Positions 1-7,070 of a DNA stretch of 64,000 bases are shown here, one piece after another. The translations under genes and the position numbers were made by a program. The stretch spans positions 629,284-693,283 of the forward strand of contig JANXBN010000001.1 in NCBI GenBank assembly GCA_025060635.1, read 5' to 3'. Positions within the stretch are counted from its first letter, which is position 1. Each line of letters starts with the position of its first letter. Below the pieces are notes generated by a model. That model was not told the DNA's origin and ran no database searches. It was given only the letters and a program-made list of their open reading frames with translations. The DNA is from Candidatus Kryptonium sp. (GTDB lineage: Bacteria > Bacteroidota > Ignavibacteria > Kryptoniales > Kryptoniaceae).

Positions 1-1
1 A

Positions 2-358
2 CCTGATGCAATTGCGAAAGTTGTGATAAATGAAAGAACAGGAACGATAGTCGTTGGTGAGAATGTCACAATTTCACCAGTTGCTATCTCACATGGGGCG
101 ATTCATATAGAAATTCAAGCAGTTCCTGTCATCTCACAACCTGCCCCATTTTCTCGTGGTCAAACAGTTGTAACGCAATTAACGACAATAAATGTCTATC
201 AAGATTCAACAATTGTAACAGCAATTGAAGGAGCAGCAACTGTGCAAGACATCGCAAGGGCTTTGAATGCTCTGAAAGTTTTGCCGAGAGATATAATTGC
301 TATATTCCAAGCGCTCAAGGAAGCTGGGGCTTTAAAGGCTGAATTGATAATTATGTAG
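2..358 (+). CDS. flgI: Flagellar P-ring protein FlgI, C-terminal part (5' end outside window)
   Basis: This is the last ~118 codons of FlgI, which forms the P-ring around the flagellar rod in the peptidoglycan layer. The frame is open to the left window edge, so the apparent GTG at 23 is internal. The segment has the FlgI C-terminal pattern: a VVINERTGTIV strand, the VAISHG segment, the VTQLTTINV stretch, and the closing helix pair LNALKVLPRDIIAIFQALKEAGAL that ends the family. FlgI is normally exported by Sec, but the signal peptide is not in view. Ten bases separate it from flgJ, consistent with one operon. The identification rests on motif order and the flagellar neighbours and is secure despite truncation. 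Confidence 0.93.
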   Translation, partial: PDAIAKVVINERTGTIVVGENVTISPVAISHGAIHIEIQAVPVISQPAPFSRGQTVVTQLTTINVYQDSTIVTAIEGAATVQDIARALNALKVLPRDIIAIFQALKEAGALKAELIIM

Positions 359-368
359 GGTTAAGGAT

Positions 369-1214
369 ATGAAAGTTGAAGTGAAAAGCATTCATAAATT
401 ATCAAATATAAATGTAAACCAAAACGACATAAGGAAAGCGAAGTTAAGAGAAGCAGCTGAGAGTTTTGAGGCAGTTTTTTTGAATTTTATGCTTAGGTCA
501 ATGTTAAAAGTTTTTTCGGATAAAGAAAACTCTATTTTTGATGGTGACAATTTTGGGGGAGATGTGCTTGATGGTATTTTCTATCTTGAAATTTCAAAGC
601 ATATCGCAAAGAATGGGAAATTCGGGATAGCGGAGTTAATATATGATCACTTTTCAAAAATGGATTCGGTTGACTTTAAAATAAATCAGCCAGAAGAAAA
701 TAAAAAAATTGAAATTAAGCGGGAAAATAACAAGGTTGAATTTGAAAACAAGCAAAAGAAGAAACTGATCAATAGATATGGGGAATCTTTAATAGATAAG
801 ATAAACAGGTTCAGCGACCTAATTAAGAAAGCATCTAAGGAATTGGATGTCCCAGAAGAGTTGATAAAAGCAGTAATAGCCGTTGAATCAGCTGGAAATG
901 TCTTTGCTGTTTCACCTAAAGGAGCAAAAGGGTTGATGCAGCTTATGGACTCTACTGCTGAGTTTGTTGGTGTGAAGAACATTTGGCATCCTGCCGAAAA
1001 TATATATGGTGGCGTTAAATATCTGCGCCATCTTCTTGAAAAATTCAATGGAGATGTAAAATTAGCTTTAGCTGGATACAACGCCGGACCCGAAAATGTT
1101 GAGAAATACAGAGGAATTCCGCCATTCCCAGAAACAATTGAATATGTTAGCAAAGTGATGAGATATATGAAAATTTTTGAACAAAATAAAAATTTGAGTT
1201 CTAATGAAGAGTGA
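369..1214 (+). CDS. flgJ: FlgJ-like rod-binding protein fused to an SLT-type lytic transglycosylase
   Basis: Residues ~20-100 match the FlgJ rod-binding domain (ESFEAVFLNFMLRSM, then the FGIAELIYDHF helix). After a Lys/Glu-rich linker (~105-145), residues ~150-270 form a GH23 lytic transglycosylase: AVESAG with likely catalytic Glu173, the SPKGAKGLMQLM loop and the ALAGYNAGPENV segment. The protein would assemble the rod and open a hole in peptidoglycan for it. The well-known enteric FlgJ instead carries a glucosaminidase (GH73) domain, so the catalytic half differs. The gene lies directly after flgI and overlaps the next gene by 11 bases. No signal peptide is obvious, as expected for export through the flagellar apparatus. 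Confidence 0.88.
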   Translation: MKVEVKSIHKLSNINVNQNDIRKAKLREAAESFEAVFLNFMLRSMLKVFSDKENSIFDGDNFGGDVLDGIFYLEISKHIAKNGKFGIAELIYDHFSKMDSVDFKINQPEENKKIEIKRENNKVEFENKQKKKLINRYGESLIDKINRFSDLIKKASKELDVPEELIKAVIAVESAGNVFAVSPKGAKGLMQLMDSTAEFVGVKNIWHPAENIYGGVKYLRHLLEKFNGDVKLALAGYNAGPENVEKYRGIPPFPETIEYVSKVMRYMKIFEQNKNLSSNEE

Positions 1215-1584
1215 AGAAATCAAGTCGTTGTTATTTGAGTTTAGAGAAAAGTTAAAACTTCTTAAATCAATCCTAATTCAAAAGCAGACAGCGATACTTG
1301 AATTTGATTACGAAATGCTTGAGGATATCATTGAAAGTGAGGAACTTTTGCTTAAGGAGATCGCATCAATTCGTGGAAAATTTGATTTTAGCGGTGATAC
1401 TTTAAAGGTATTTATTGAAACCGATGTCCAATTAAAATCTTTGAGAGATGAGGTTGATCAAGAAATTGAAATTATCAAAAGATTGAACAACGAGGTGAGA
1501 TATTTAATTACTCATTCTCTTCTCTTCGTGAGAAAGCTGCTTGATTTATATCATGGGCAAAATAAAATAAACACAAGGATCTGA
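1204..1584 (+). CDS. flgN: FlgN-like flagellar export chaperone
   Basis: A 126-residue, almost wholly helical cytoplasmic protein between flgJ and flgK, the usual position of flgN. FlgN binds the C-termini of FlgK and FlgL and delivers them to the export gate. The N-terminal helix with the LIQKQTAILEFDYEMLEDI stretch resembles the FlgN family, in which a Q/R-rich first helix is followed by an acidic helix. The gene overlaps flgJ by 11 bases and stops three bases before flgK, so translation is probably coupled. FlgN sequences diverge strongly, so the name rests on size, helix pattern and location. Confidence 0.72.
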   Translation: MKSEEIKSLLFEFREKLKLLKSILIQKQTAILEFDYEMLEDIIESEELLLKEIASIRGKFDFSGDTLKVFIETDVQLKSLRDEVDQEIEIIKRLNNEVRYLITHSLLFVRKLLDLYHGQNKINTRI

Positions 1585-1587
1585 AAA

Positions 1588-2931
1588 ATGGCTGGTCTAT
1601 TTGGTATAATTGAGACGGCAAAGAAAGCAATACATTCATCAAGAACGGGAATGGAGGTGACAAGCCACAATGTTTCAAATGTCAATACCCCCGGTTATAC
1701 AAGGCAAAGAGTTAATTTGACATCAACGGATGCGCTAAGTTCAAATAGTGGGATGATAAATGCAGGCGTTAAAATTACTGGGATAAAACAAATACGCAAT
1801 GAGTTTATTGAAGGGGAAATAAGAAGAGTTTCAAATTTGCTTAGTAGTTATTCGGCTGAAAAGGAAATTCTTACTCGTATTGAATCGCTATTGAATGAAC
1901 CAAGTGATGTAGGGCTCGGACAGTTATTGGAAAATTTTTTTAATGCGTTTGACGATCTTTCAAAGAACCCAGAAGATAGATCTATAAGGGTTTCAGTTGC
2001 GCAAACCGGAAGGGCACTTGCACAGAGGTTTAATGATATTTTCTATGGCTTGCTCGGAATAAAAAAGGATATAATTGCTGATCTTGAGGCAAAGATTAAA
2101 AATATAAATCAAATAATTGAGGATCTTGGAAAATTGAATCAATCTGCAATAAATCAACATAATTCTGGTTTTGAGACGAATGATGTTAGGGATAAAATAA
2201 ATCAAAAATTAAAGGAACTTTCAAACCTGGCTGACATTGTCGTTTCCTATGATGAATCTGGAAGCGTGAGAGTAAGCATAGGTGGTGTCACGGTTGTGGA
2301 AAGAAATTTTGTGCAAGCTATTGATTTAAAATTTAGCGATGGGGTTGTGAAAATCGTATCTACTCAAACTGAGAGCGAGCTAAGGTTAAATTCGGGTGAA
2401 GTTTTTGTGTTGCAAAACATGTTCAATAGACAGGTTCCAGAGATAATTCAAAGATTTGATGAACTTGCTAAAAACTTGAGCAAGAAAGTAAATGAAATTC
2501 ACAAGGTCGGATATTCAATTGATGGAACGACGGGGCTTGATTTTTTTGTTGGAACAAGCATCGGAAGCATTCAAGTTAATAAGATCATAATAGACAATCC
2601 ATTGAAAATTTCTGCATCAATAAATAAAGATGCTGGAAACAATCAAGTCGCTCTCGCAATTTCTGCATTGAGAAATGATGGGCAAATTTCCGGGGTTTAC
2701 AATTCAATCGTAAGTGACATTGGATTAAAAGCAAAGATAAGTTCAGATAACGAGAATTTACATCGTATGATTTTAAAGCAGCTTGAAACCCAGAGAGACG
2801 CATTTTCTGGAGTGTCAATTGATGAAGAGATGCTTAATATGATAAAGTTTCAGAAGATGTTTGAAGCATCTGCTAAAGTCATACAGACGGTTAATGAAAT
2901 GATTGACACCATTCTTTCAATGGTAAGATAA
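1588..2931 (+). CDS. flgK: Flagellar hook-associated protein 1 (FlgK)
   Basis: A 447-residue hook-filament junction protein. The N-terminus has the rod/hook/HAP signature (SRTGMEVTSHNVSNVNTPGY followed by TRQR). The C-terminal helix KFQKMFEASAKVIQTVNEM is the partner D0 segment that closes the coiled coil. The middle (about 100-400) carries the FlgK-type helical and beta regions. It is shorter than the enteric protein (about 547 residues), mostly in the central surface domain, which varies between lineages. The order flgN-flgK-flgL is classical. Export would use the flagellar type III apparatus, so no signal peptide is expected. Confidence 0.95.
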   Translation: MAGLFGIIETAKKAIHSSRTGMEVTSHNVSNVNTPGYTRQRVNLTSTDALSSNSGMINAGVKITGIKQIRNEFIEGEIRRVSNLLSSYSAEKEILTRIESLLNEPSDVGLGQLLENFFNAFDDLSKNPEDRSIRVSVAQTGRALAQRFNDIFYGLLGIKKDIIADLEAKIKNINQIIEDLGKLNQSAINQHNSGFETNDVRDKINQKLKELSNLADIVVSYDESGSVRVSIGGVTVVERNFVQAIDLKFSDGVVKIVSTQTESELRLNSGEVFVLQNMFNRQVPEIIQRFDELAKNLSKKVNEIHKVGYSIDGTTGLDFFVGTSIGSIQVNKIIIDNPLKISASINKDAGNNQVALAISALRNDGQISGVYNSIVSDIGLKAKISSDNENLHRMILKQLETQRDAFSGVSIDEEMLNMIKFQKMFEASAKVIQTVNEMIDTILSMVR

Positions 2932-2951
2932 AAAATAAAATTTGAGCCACT

Positions 2952-3833
2952 ATGAGAATCACTGAGCTAGCGGTTATAAAAAATTTAATTGAAAACATAA
3001 ATGGAGCAAGGGAAAGGATTATCAGAACTCAGCTAAAAATCGCAACTGGGAAAAATGTAAATGTGGTTTCTGATAATCCGTATATCGCAAACTCAATAAT
3101 GAATTTGCGTAGCATGATAAATAGAAATGAACAATTTCAGAAAAATATAAGTGATGCGATTGATTTTTTAACCGCGACCGCTGATGCGCTTGATAACTTC
3201 ATAGATACATTGATTGATATTAAATCTCTTCTTGTTGAAATTTCAAATTCAGCTCGTCAACCGGATTATAACACATATGCATCCAGATTGAACGAACTTT
3301 TTGGTCAATTACTTGATTCTGTGAACACAAAATTTAGAGAAAAATATATTTTCAACGGGACGAAGACAAATGTCAAGCCCTTTGAGTATTTTGAAAGCAC
3401 GGATTTTTTGAATGTTGATTTATCAGATGAAGCGATAAAGTTTGAGGTTAACTATGGAGTTTATGAAAAGATCAATTTCACTGTTTCAGAACTATTTGGA
3501 GGACGAGAGATCTTTGATTTGGTGCTTCAGATCAAAAATTCACTTAAAAGCCAGAAAAAACCCGATGATTCAGTTTTACAGAGATTCAATGAGCTTTTTG
3601 ACTTCATAGTAAGTCAAGCGTCAAGCGTTGGAGCTGTAATGAATAGATTTAGATTGTTGCAAAAGCAAATTGAAAAGCAAAACATAATTTTGAAAGAACT
3701 CTTATCCATACGTCAGGACGCGGATATGGCACAACAGGCAATAGATTTACAGAGGGATCAATTAATTCTTGAATCAGCTTATGCGATCGCTGGAAAAATA
3801 GTCCCTAAAACAATAATTGATTATCTCCGATGA
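2952..3833 (+). CDS. flgL: Flagellar hook-associated protein 3 (FlgL)
   Basis: A 293-residue flagellin-like junction protein. The N-terminal D0/D1 helices contain LKIATGKNVNVVSDNPYIA, the flagellin/FlgL pattern in which SGKxxxxxSDdP is expected. The mid-region REKYIFNGTKTNVKPFE corresponds to the FlgL (Y/F)xFxGxxtxxxPF motif. The C-terminal helix (DADMAQQAIDLQRDQLILESAYAIAGK) pairs with the first helix. FlgL sits between FlgK and the filament. The gene follows flgK by 20 bases and its stop overlaps the motA start by four bases (ATGA). No flagellin gene is in this window. Confidence 0.93.
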   Translation: MRITELAVIKNLIENINGARERIIRTQLKIATGKNVNVVSDNPYIANSIMNLRSMINRNEQFQKNISDAIDFLTATADALDNFIDTLIDIKSLLVEISNSARQPDYNTYASRLNELFGQLLDSVNTKFREKYIFNGTKTNVKPFEYFESTDFLNVDLSDEAIKFEVNYGVYEKINFTVSELFGGREIFDLVLQIKNSLKSQKKPDDSVLQRFNELFDFIVSQASSVGAVMNRFRLLQKQIEKQNIILKELLSIRQDADMAQQAIDLQRDQLILESAYAIAGKIVPKTIIDYLR

Positions 3834-4615
3834 AAAATAACTCAACATTTGAATTTGGAACTATTGGTGGACTTATACTTGGTGTCTTGTCAATTTTTGG
3901 ATCGTTTTTACTTGAAGGTGGAACTCTTGGGGCTTTGATTTTAATTCCAGCGATGTTAATTGTTTTCGGTGGAACGATAGCGACGGCGATGATTGGAGCT
4001 CCAGCTAAGGTATTTTTCAAGATTCCAAGTTTTATTAAACTTGCCCTTGTTCCCCCCAAATTTAACATAGTTGATACAATTGAAACAATCGTAAATTATG
4101 CTATCATAGCAAGAAAAGATGGCATTCTTGCTCTTGAAAAAGAAGTTAATAATGTATCACATCCATTTTTGAAAAAGATGTTGCGTCTTGCTATTGATGG
4201 AACGGATCCTGAAACAATCCGTGAGATTGCGGATATTGAAATTAATTATATAACAGAGCGACATATGACAAATGCTATGATTTTTCAAAAAATGGGAGGA
4301 TATGCACCTACGATGGGAATAATTGGAACAGTTATGGGTTTAATTTCAACGCTTGCTAATGCAGGTGGTGATCCGAACGAGTTAATTCGGCACATAGCAA
4401 GTGCTTTTATAGCAACGCTTTGGGGGGTATTCACAGCAAATTTAATTTGGCTTCCGATTTCAGACCGACTAAAATCAATACATGCAGAGGAAAAAATTTT
4501 GCTTGAAATTATTGTGGAAGGTGTTCTGGCAATTCAGGCTGGTGAAGTTCCAACGATAATAAAGACAAAACTTTATTCTATGTTTCCAATAAGTGAACAA
4601 GCAATAGAAAGTTAA
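3830..4615 (+). CDS. motA: Flagellar motor stator protein MotA
   Basis: A 261-residue inner-membrane stator subunit. Hydrophobic segments lie near 14-30, 35-57, 160-180 and 188-210. The third begins at the conserved Pro of APTMGIIGTVMGLI (Pro160) and the fourth holds the LWGVFTANLIWLP Pro (Pro209), both typical of MotA. The cytoplasmic loop carries the charged ARKDGILALE motif that contacts the FliG rotor. It overlaps flgL by four bases and is followed three bases later by motB, so the stator pair is co-translated at the end of the hook-filament operon. Confidence 0.95.
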   Translation: MKNNSTFEFGTIGGLILGVLSIFGSFLLEGGTLGALILIPAMLIVFGGTIATAMIGAPAKVFFKIPSFIKLALVPPKFNIVDTIETIVNYAIIARKDGILALEKEVNNVSHPFLKKMLRLAIDGTDPETIREIADIEINYITERHMTNAMIFQKMGGYAPTMGIIGTVMGLISTLANAGGDPNELIRHIASAFIATLWGVFTANLIWLPISDRLKSIHAEEKILLEIIVEGVLAIQAGEVPTIIKTKLYSMFPISEQAIES

Positions 4616-4618
4616 ATT

Positions 4619-5371
4619 ATGGCAAGAAGAAAGAAAACACATCATGAAGAGCATGAAAATCTTGAAAGATGGCTCATAACTTACGCTGATCTTATAACTC
4701 TTCTGCTTGGGCTTTTTGTTGTTTTGTATTCAATGTCGCAAATTGATTTAAATAAATATCAACAGTGGATTTCAGCTTTTAGTCAACTCTTCGGTGGAGG
4801 TGGAGTTTTATCCGGGGGAAAGGGTGTTCTTGTGACACCAATGCCTCCAAGCTCGGCCACAGATGGAAGCACGACGCAAACATCGCAAAAGAAACTTGAA
4901 GTTCAAATAAACGCAATTTTAAGTTCAAACATTCAATCAAAAAAAGTTATAGTAACCACATCTCCAGAGGGTTTAACTATTCATCTTCTTGAAAGGTTAC
5001 TTTTTGAATCTGGGAGCGCAGATTTAAAACCAGAAGCGATGACAGTTCTTGATACGCTTGCTGAAATATTAAAGTTTTTGCCAAATAAAATTAGGATTGA
5101 GGGACATACAGATAATAGGCCAATTCGTAGCGCGAGATTTCCATCAAACTGGCATCTTTCGGTTGAAAGAGCGTTAAATACTGCGTATTATTTGATAAAC
5201 AAGGGCGTCAGCCCCGAGAGAATTTCAATCGCTGGATATTCGGAATACAGACCGATTGCGCCAAATGATACGGAAGAAAACAGAGCAAAGAATAGAAGGG
5301 TTGATATAGTCATAATCTCATCACAAAACGGGGTGTTAGGAAGAATTTCAAATCAAATTTTGGAACAGTGA
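4619..5371 (+). CDS. motB: Flagellar motor stator protein MotB
   Basis: A 250-residue stator subunit with one N-terminal membrane helix (~20-39). The ion-binding Asp24 lies in the TYADLITLLL motif. A Gly/Ser-rich plug/linker follows (~58-95). Residues ~125-235 form an OmpA-like peptidoglycan-binding domain with the EGHTDNRP signature and the RAKNRRVDIVI ending. It anchors MotA to the cell wall and forms the ion channel. The sequence alone does not settle whether the coupling ion is H+ or Na+. The stop codon overlaps the start of fliW (TGATG). Confidence 0.95.
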   Translation: MARRKKTHHEEHENLERWLITYADLITLLLGLFVVLYSMSQIDLNKYQQWISAFSQLFGGGGVLSGGKGVLVTPMPPSSATDGSTTQTSQKKLEVQINAILSSNIQSKKVIVTTSPEGLTIHLLERLLFESGSADLKPEAMTVLDTLAEILKFLPNKIRIEGHTDNRPIRSARFPSNWHLSVERALNTAYYLINKGVSPERISIAGYSEYRPIAPNDTEENRAKNRRVDIVIISSQNGVLGRISNQILEQ

Positions 5372-5766
5372 TGAAGATAAAAAATTCCCAGTTCGGAGAA
5401 ATTGAATTTGATGAACAAATAATAATACCGTTTCCAGAAGGCATAATAGGATTTGAGGATTTGAAAAGATTTATTATAATAGAAGATGAAGACTGCAAAC
5501 CTTTTAGATGGTTAATTTCAGTTGATGAACCAGAGATTGGATTTGCGGTCCTTGAGCCATCTCTTCTGATTGAAGATTATTATCTTCGTTCAGGTTTTGA
5601 TCCTAATGTTTATGTTCTTTTTGTTATAGCGACATTAAGTAAGGATATTTCAAAGATAACTGTTAACTTAAAGGCTCCAGTTGTTATTGACAAAACCAGA
5701 AACCTTGGAAGGCAAGTTATACTTGAAAATTCTGAATTTGAAATATCACATCATTTGTTTATGTGA
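5371..5766 (+). CDS. fliW: Flagellar assembly factor FliW
   Basis: A 131-residue cytoplasmic protein with FliW family features: the opening FGEIEFDEQIIIPFPEGIIGFEDLKRF, the FRWLISVDEP segment, and the ending APVVIDKTRNLGRQVILEN. FliW binds flagellin and also binds and inhibits CsrA, so flagellin translation is matched to filament assembly (established in Bacillus and Campylobacter). The ATG at 5371, overlapping the motB stop, is preferred over the GTG immediately before it (5368). csrA follows 30 bases downstream, the classical partner arrangement. Confidence 0.95.
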   Translation: MKIKNSQFGEIEFDEQIIIPFPEGIIGFEDLKRFIIIEDEDCKPFRWLISVDEPEIGFAVLEPSLLIEDYYLRSGFDPNVYVLFVIATLSKDISKITVNLKAPVVIDKTRNLGRQVILENSEFEISHHLFM

Positions 5767-5796
5767 AAAGATGAAAAATTTACAAAGGAACTTAAA

Positions 5797-6024
5797 ATGC
5801 TTGTGCTTTCAAGGAAAAGCGGTGAATCAATTGTGATACAAAATAATATAAAAATAACTGTGCTTGAAATTTCTGGCAATCAAGTAAAGCTTGGTTTTGA
5901 AGCGCCGGATTATGTGCCAATTTATCGTGAGGAGATTTATCTGAAAGTTGCAAATGAGAACAAGTTAGCTTCTGAAATTGTTCGCGATTCGCTTAAAAGT
6001 TTCGCAAAGAAATTTAAAAAATAA
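5797..6024 (+). CDS. csrA: Carbon storage/translational regulator CsrA
   Basis: A 75-residue RNA-binding protein with the diagnostic start MLVLSRKSGESIVI, the core VLEISGNQVKLGFEAP and the YREEIY strand with the RNA-contacting Arg. It has a slightly extended basic C-terminal helix. CsrA dimers bind GGA motifs in mRNA leaders, typically that of flagellin in bacteria that also carry fliW. An AAAGGAAC ribosome-binding site lies just upstream. The gene ends the flagellar operon and stops one base before the end of the opposing cupin gene. Confidence 0.97.
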   Translation: MLVLSRKSGESIVIQNNIKITVLEISGNQVKLGFEAPDYVPIYREEIYLKVANENKLASEIVRDSLKSFAKKFKK

Positions 6025-6025
6025 A

Positions 6026-6334
6026 CTATTTTGATGCACATAGATAAACGACGGGCTCATCACCTTCAACTTTTGCCCAGTGTACTGTTCCAGCAGGAAG
6101 ATCAAGCCGATCACCGGGACCTAGGACGAATTCCTCATTTCCAACCCCATATCTCATTTTACCACTCACGACCCATCTAATCTCATCAAATGGATGAGAA
6201 TGATTTCCGTAATATGTCCCGGGTTCATCAGTCCAGATATGAGGGCGCGTTCCCTCCGAGATAAGTATTTTTTCAAGTTCTTCAACTGTCGGTTTATTTT
6301 GTTTGTCCCATCTTGTTATCTTCATAGCAAGCAT
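6026..6334 (-). CDS. Small cupin-fold protein
   Basis: A ~102-residue single-domain cupin. The first motif is HSHPFDEIRWVVSG, with His, His and Glu in the HxHxxxE metal-ligand spacing. The second is GPGDRLDLPAGTVHW, with the fourth His. The protein is therefore probably a small metal-binding beta-barrel; the substrate cannot be told. The ATG at 6334 is chosen because it lies just after the stop of the upstream gene, while the longer frame would overlap that gene. ATG at 6325 (MKITRW) is an alternative. It is the last gene of the 9940-6026 minus-strand operon and is tail-to-tail with csrA. Confidence 0.82.
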   Translation of the reverse strand: MLAMKITRWDKQNKPTVEELEKILISEGTRPHIWTDEPGTYYGNHSHPFDEIRWVVSGKMRYGVGNEEFVLGPGDRLDLPAGTVHWAKVEGDEPVVYLCASK

Positions 6335-6341
6335 CGTTATT

Positions 6342-7055
6342 TTATTTCTTTTCTTTAGGGGGTGCAATTTTTAGTTTGAGATCATTGATCTTTCTTTCAA
6401 TTTTATAGTTTAAAGTTTCATCTTTTGATGCTAAAAGTATTTTGTTAAGCTCAGAAATCGCTTCTCCGTAAAGTTGAAGTTTTTCAAGGGATGACGCGAC
6501 TATGATTCTTAGTTCAATGTTATCTTTTAATTCATCAAACTTTGACATCAAATTCTTTGCCCTTATTGCTGCGGTTTCGTAGAACCCATTTTCAAACAAA
6601 GCCCTAACCCCGCTAACCCAAAAATCTATCAGGTTCCATCCAGATTTTAATTTTATTCCACCCTTTTCCATACCTGTTCCATAAACGCCAGTTGATCTTG
6701 CATTTTGTTTTTCTTTTTGTGTGTTTGGGACAGATTTAATTTCTTCAAAGGCGAGCTGAAGCAAAAGTTCCTCTTTAGTTAAGCGTCTTAAATCAATAAT
6801 GTTTATAATTATGCCACCACTTGACTTAAAGTATGTTTTATTATTTCCATCAATTTCAACATAACCATTTTTATCAAGTAATATCGTATCCCCAGGGCGA
6901 AGAGTGTCGCCAAGTGAAAGTTTATCCCATTGTTCTTTTAGCCCATGTCTTACTCGTGCTTCGCCATATAATTTTTTTACTTTGTAGATTTGATTCTCAT
7001 CGGAAGCTGAGATTGAGAAAAATAACAATGTTAAAATTAAAACTTTCAATATCAT
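6342..7055 (-). CDS. Exported FecR-domain protein with TPR-like C-terminus
   Basis: 237 residues. A signal peptide (MILKVLILTLLFFSISA) is followed by a FecR-type beta domain: YGEARVRHGLKEQWDKLSLGDTL and RPGDTILLDKNGYVEI, the pattern of periplasmic FecR domains outside sigma/anti-sigma pairs. Residues ~140-225 are helical with TPR-like spacing (GFYETAAIRAKNLMSKF, LYGEAISELNKILLAS). It probably acts as a periplasmic scaffold or assembly protein. It starts 15 bases after the barrel-transglutaminase gene and ends close to the cupin start, so it is operonic. No anti-sigma role is suggested, since no sigma gene is nearby. Confidence 0.75.
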   Translation of the reverse strand: MILKVLILTLLFFSISASDENQIYKVKKLYGEARVRHGLKEQWDKLSLGDTLRPGDTILLDKNGYVEIDGNNKTYFKSSGGIIINIIDLRRLTKEELLLQLAFEEIKSVPNTQKEKQNARSTGVYGTGMEKGGIKLKSGWNLIDFWVSGVRALFENGFYETAAIRAKNLMSKFDELKDNIELRIIVASSLEKLQLYGEAISELNKILLASKDETLNYKIERKINDLKLKIAPPKEKK

Positions 7056-7070
7056 TTCCAGAACCCGAAT

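Noticed and set aside
686-1153. 155-codon minus-strand open frame inside flgJ
   Set aside because: It is antisense to a conserved domain and encodes Ser/Phe-rich text without motifs.
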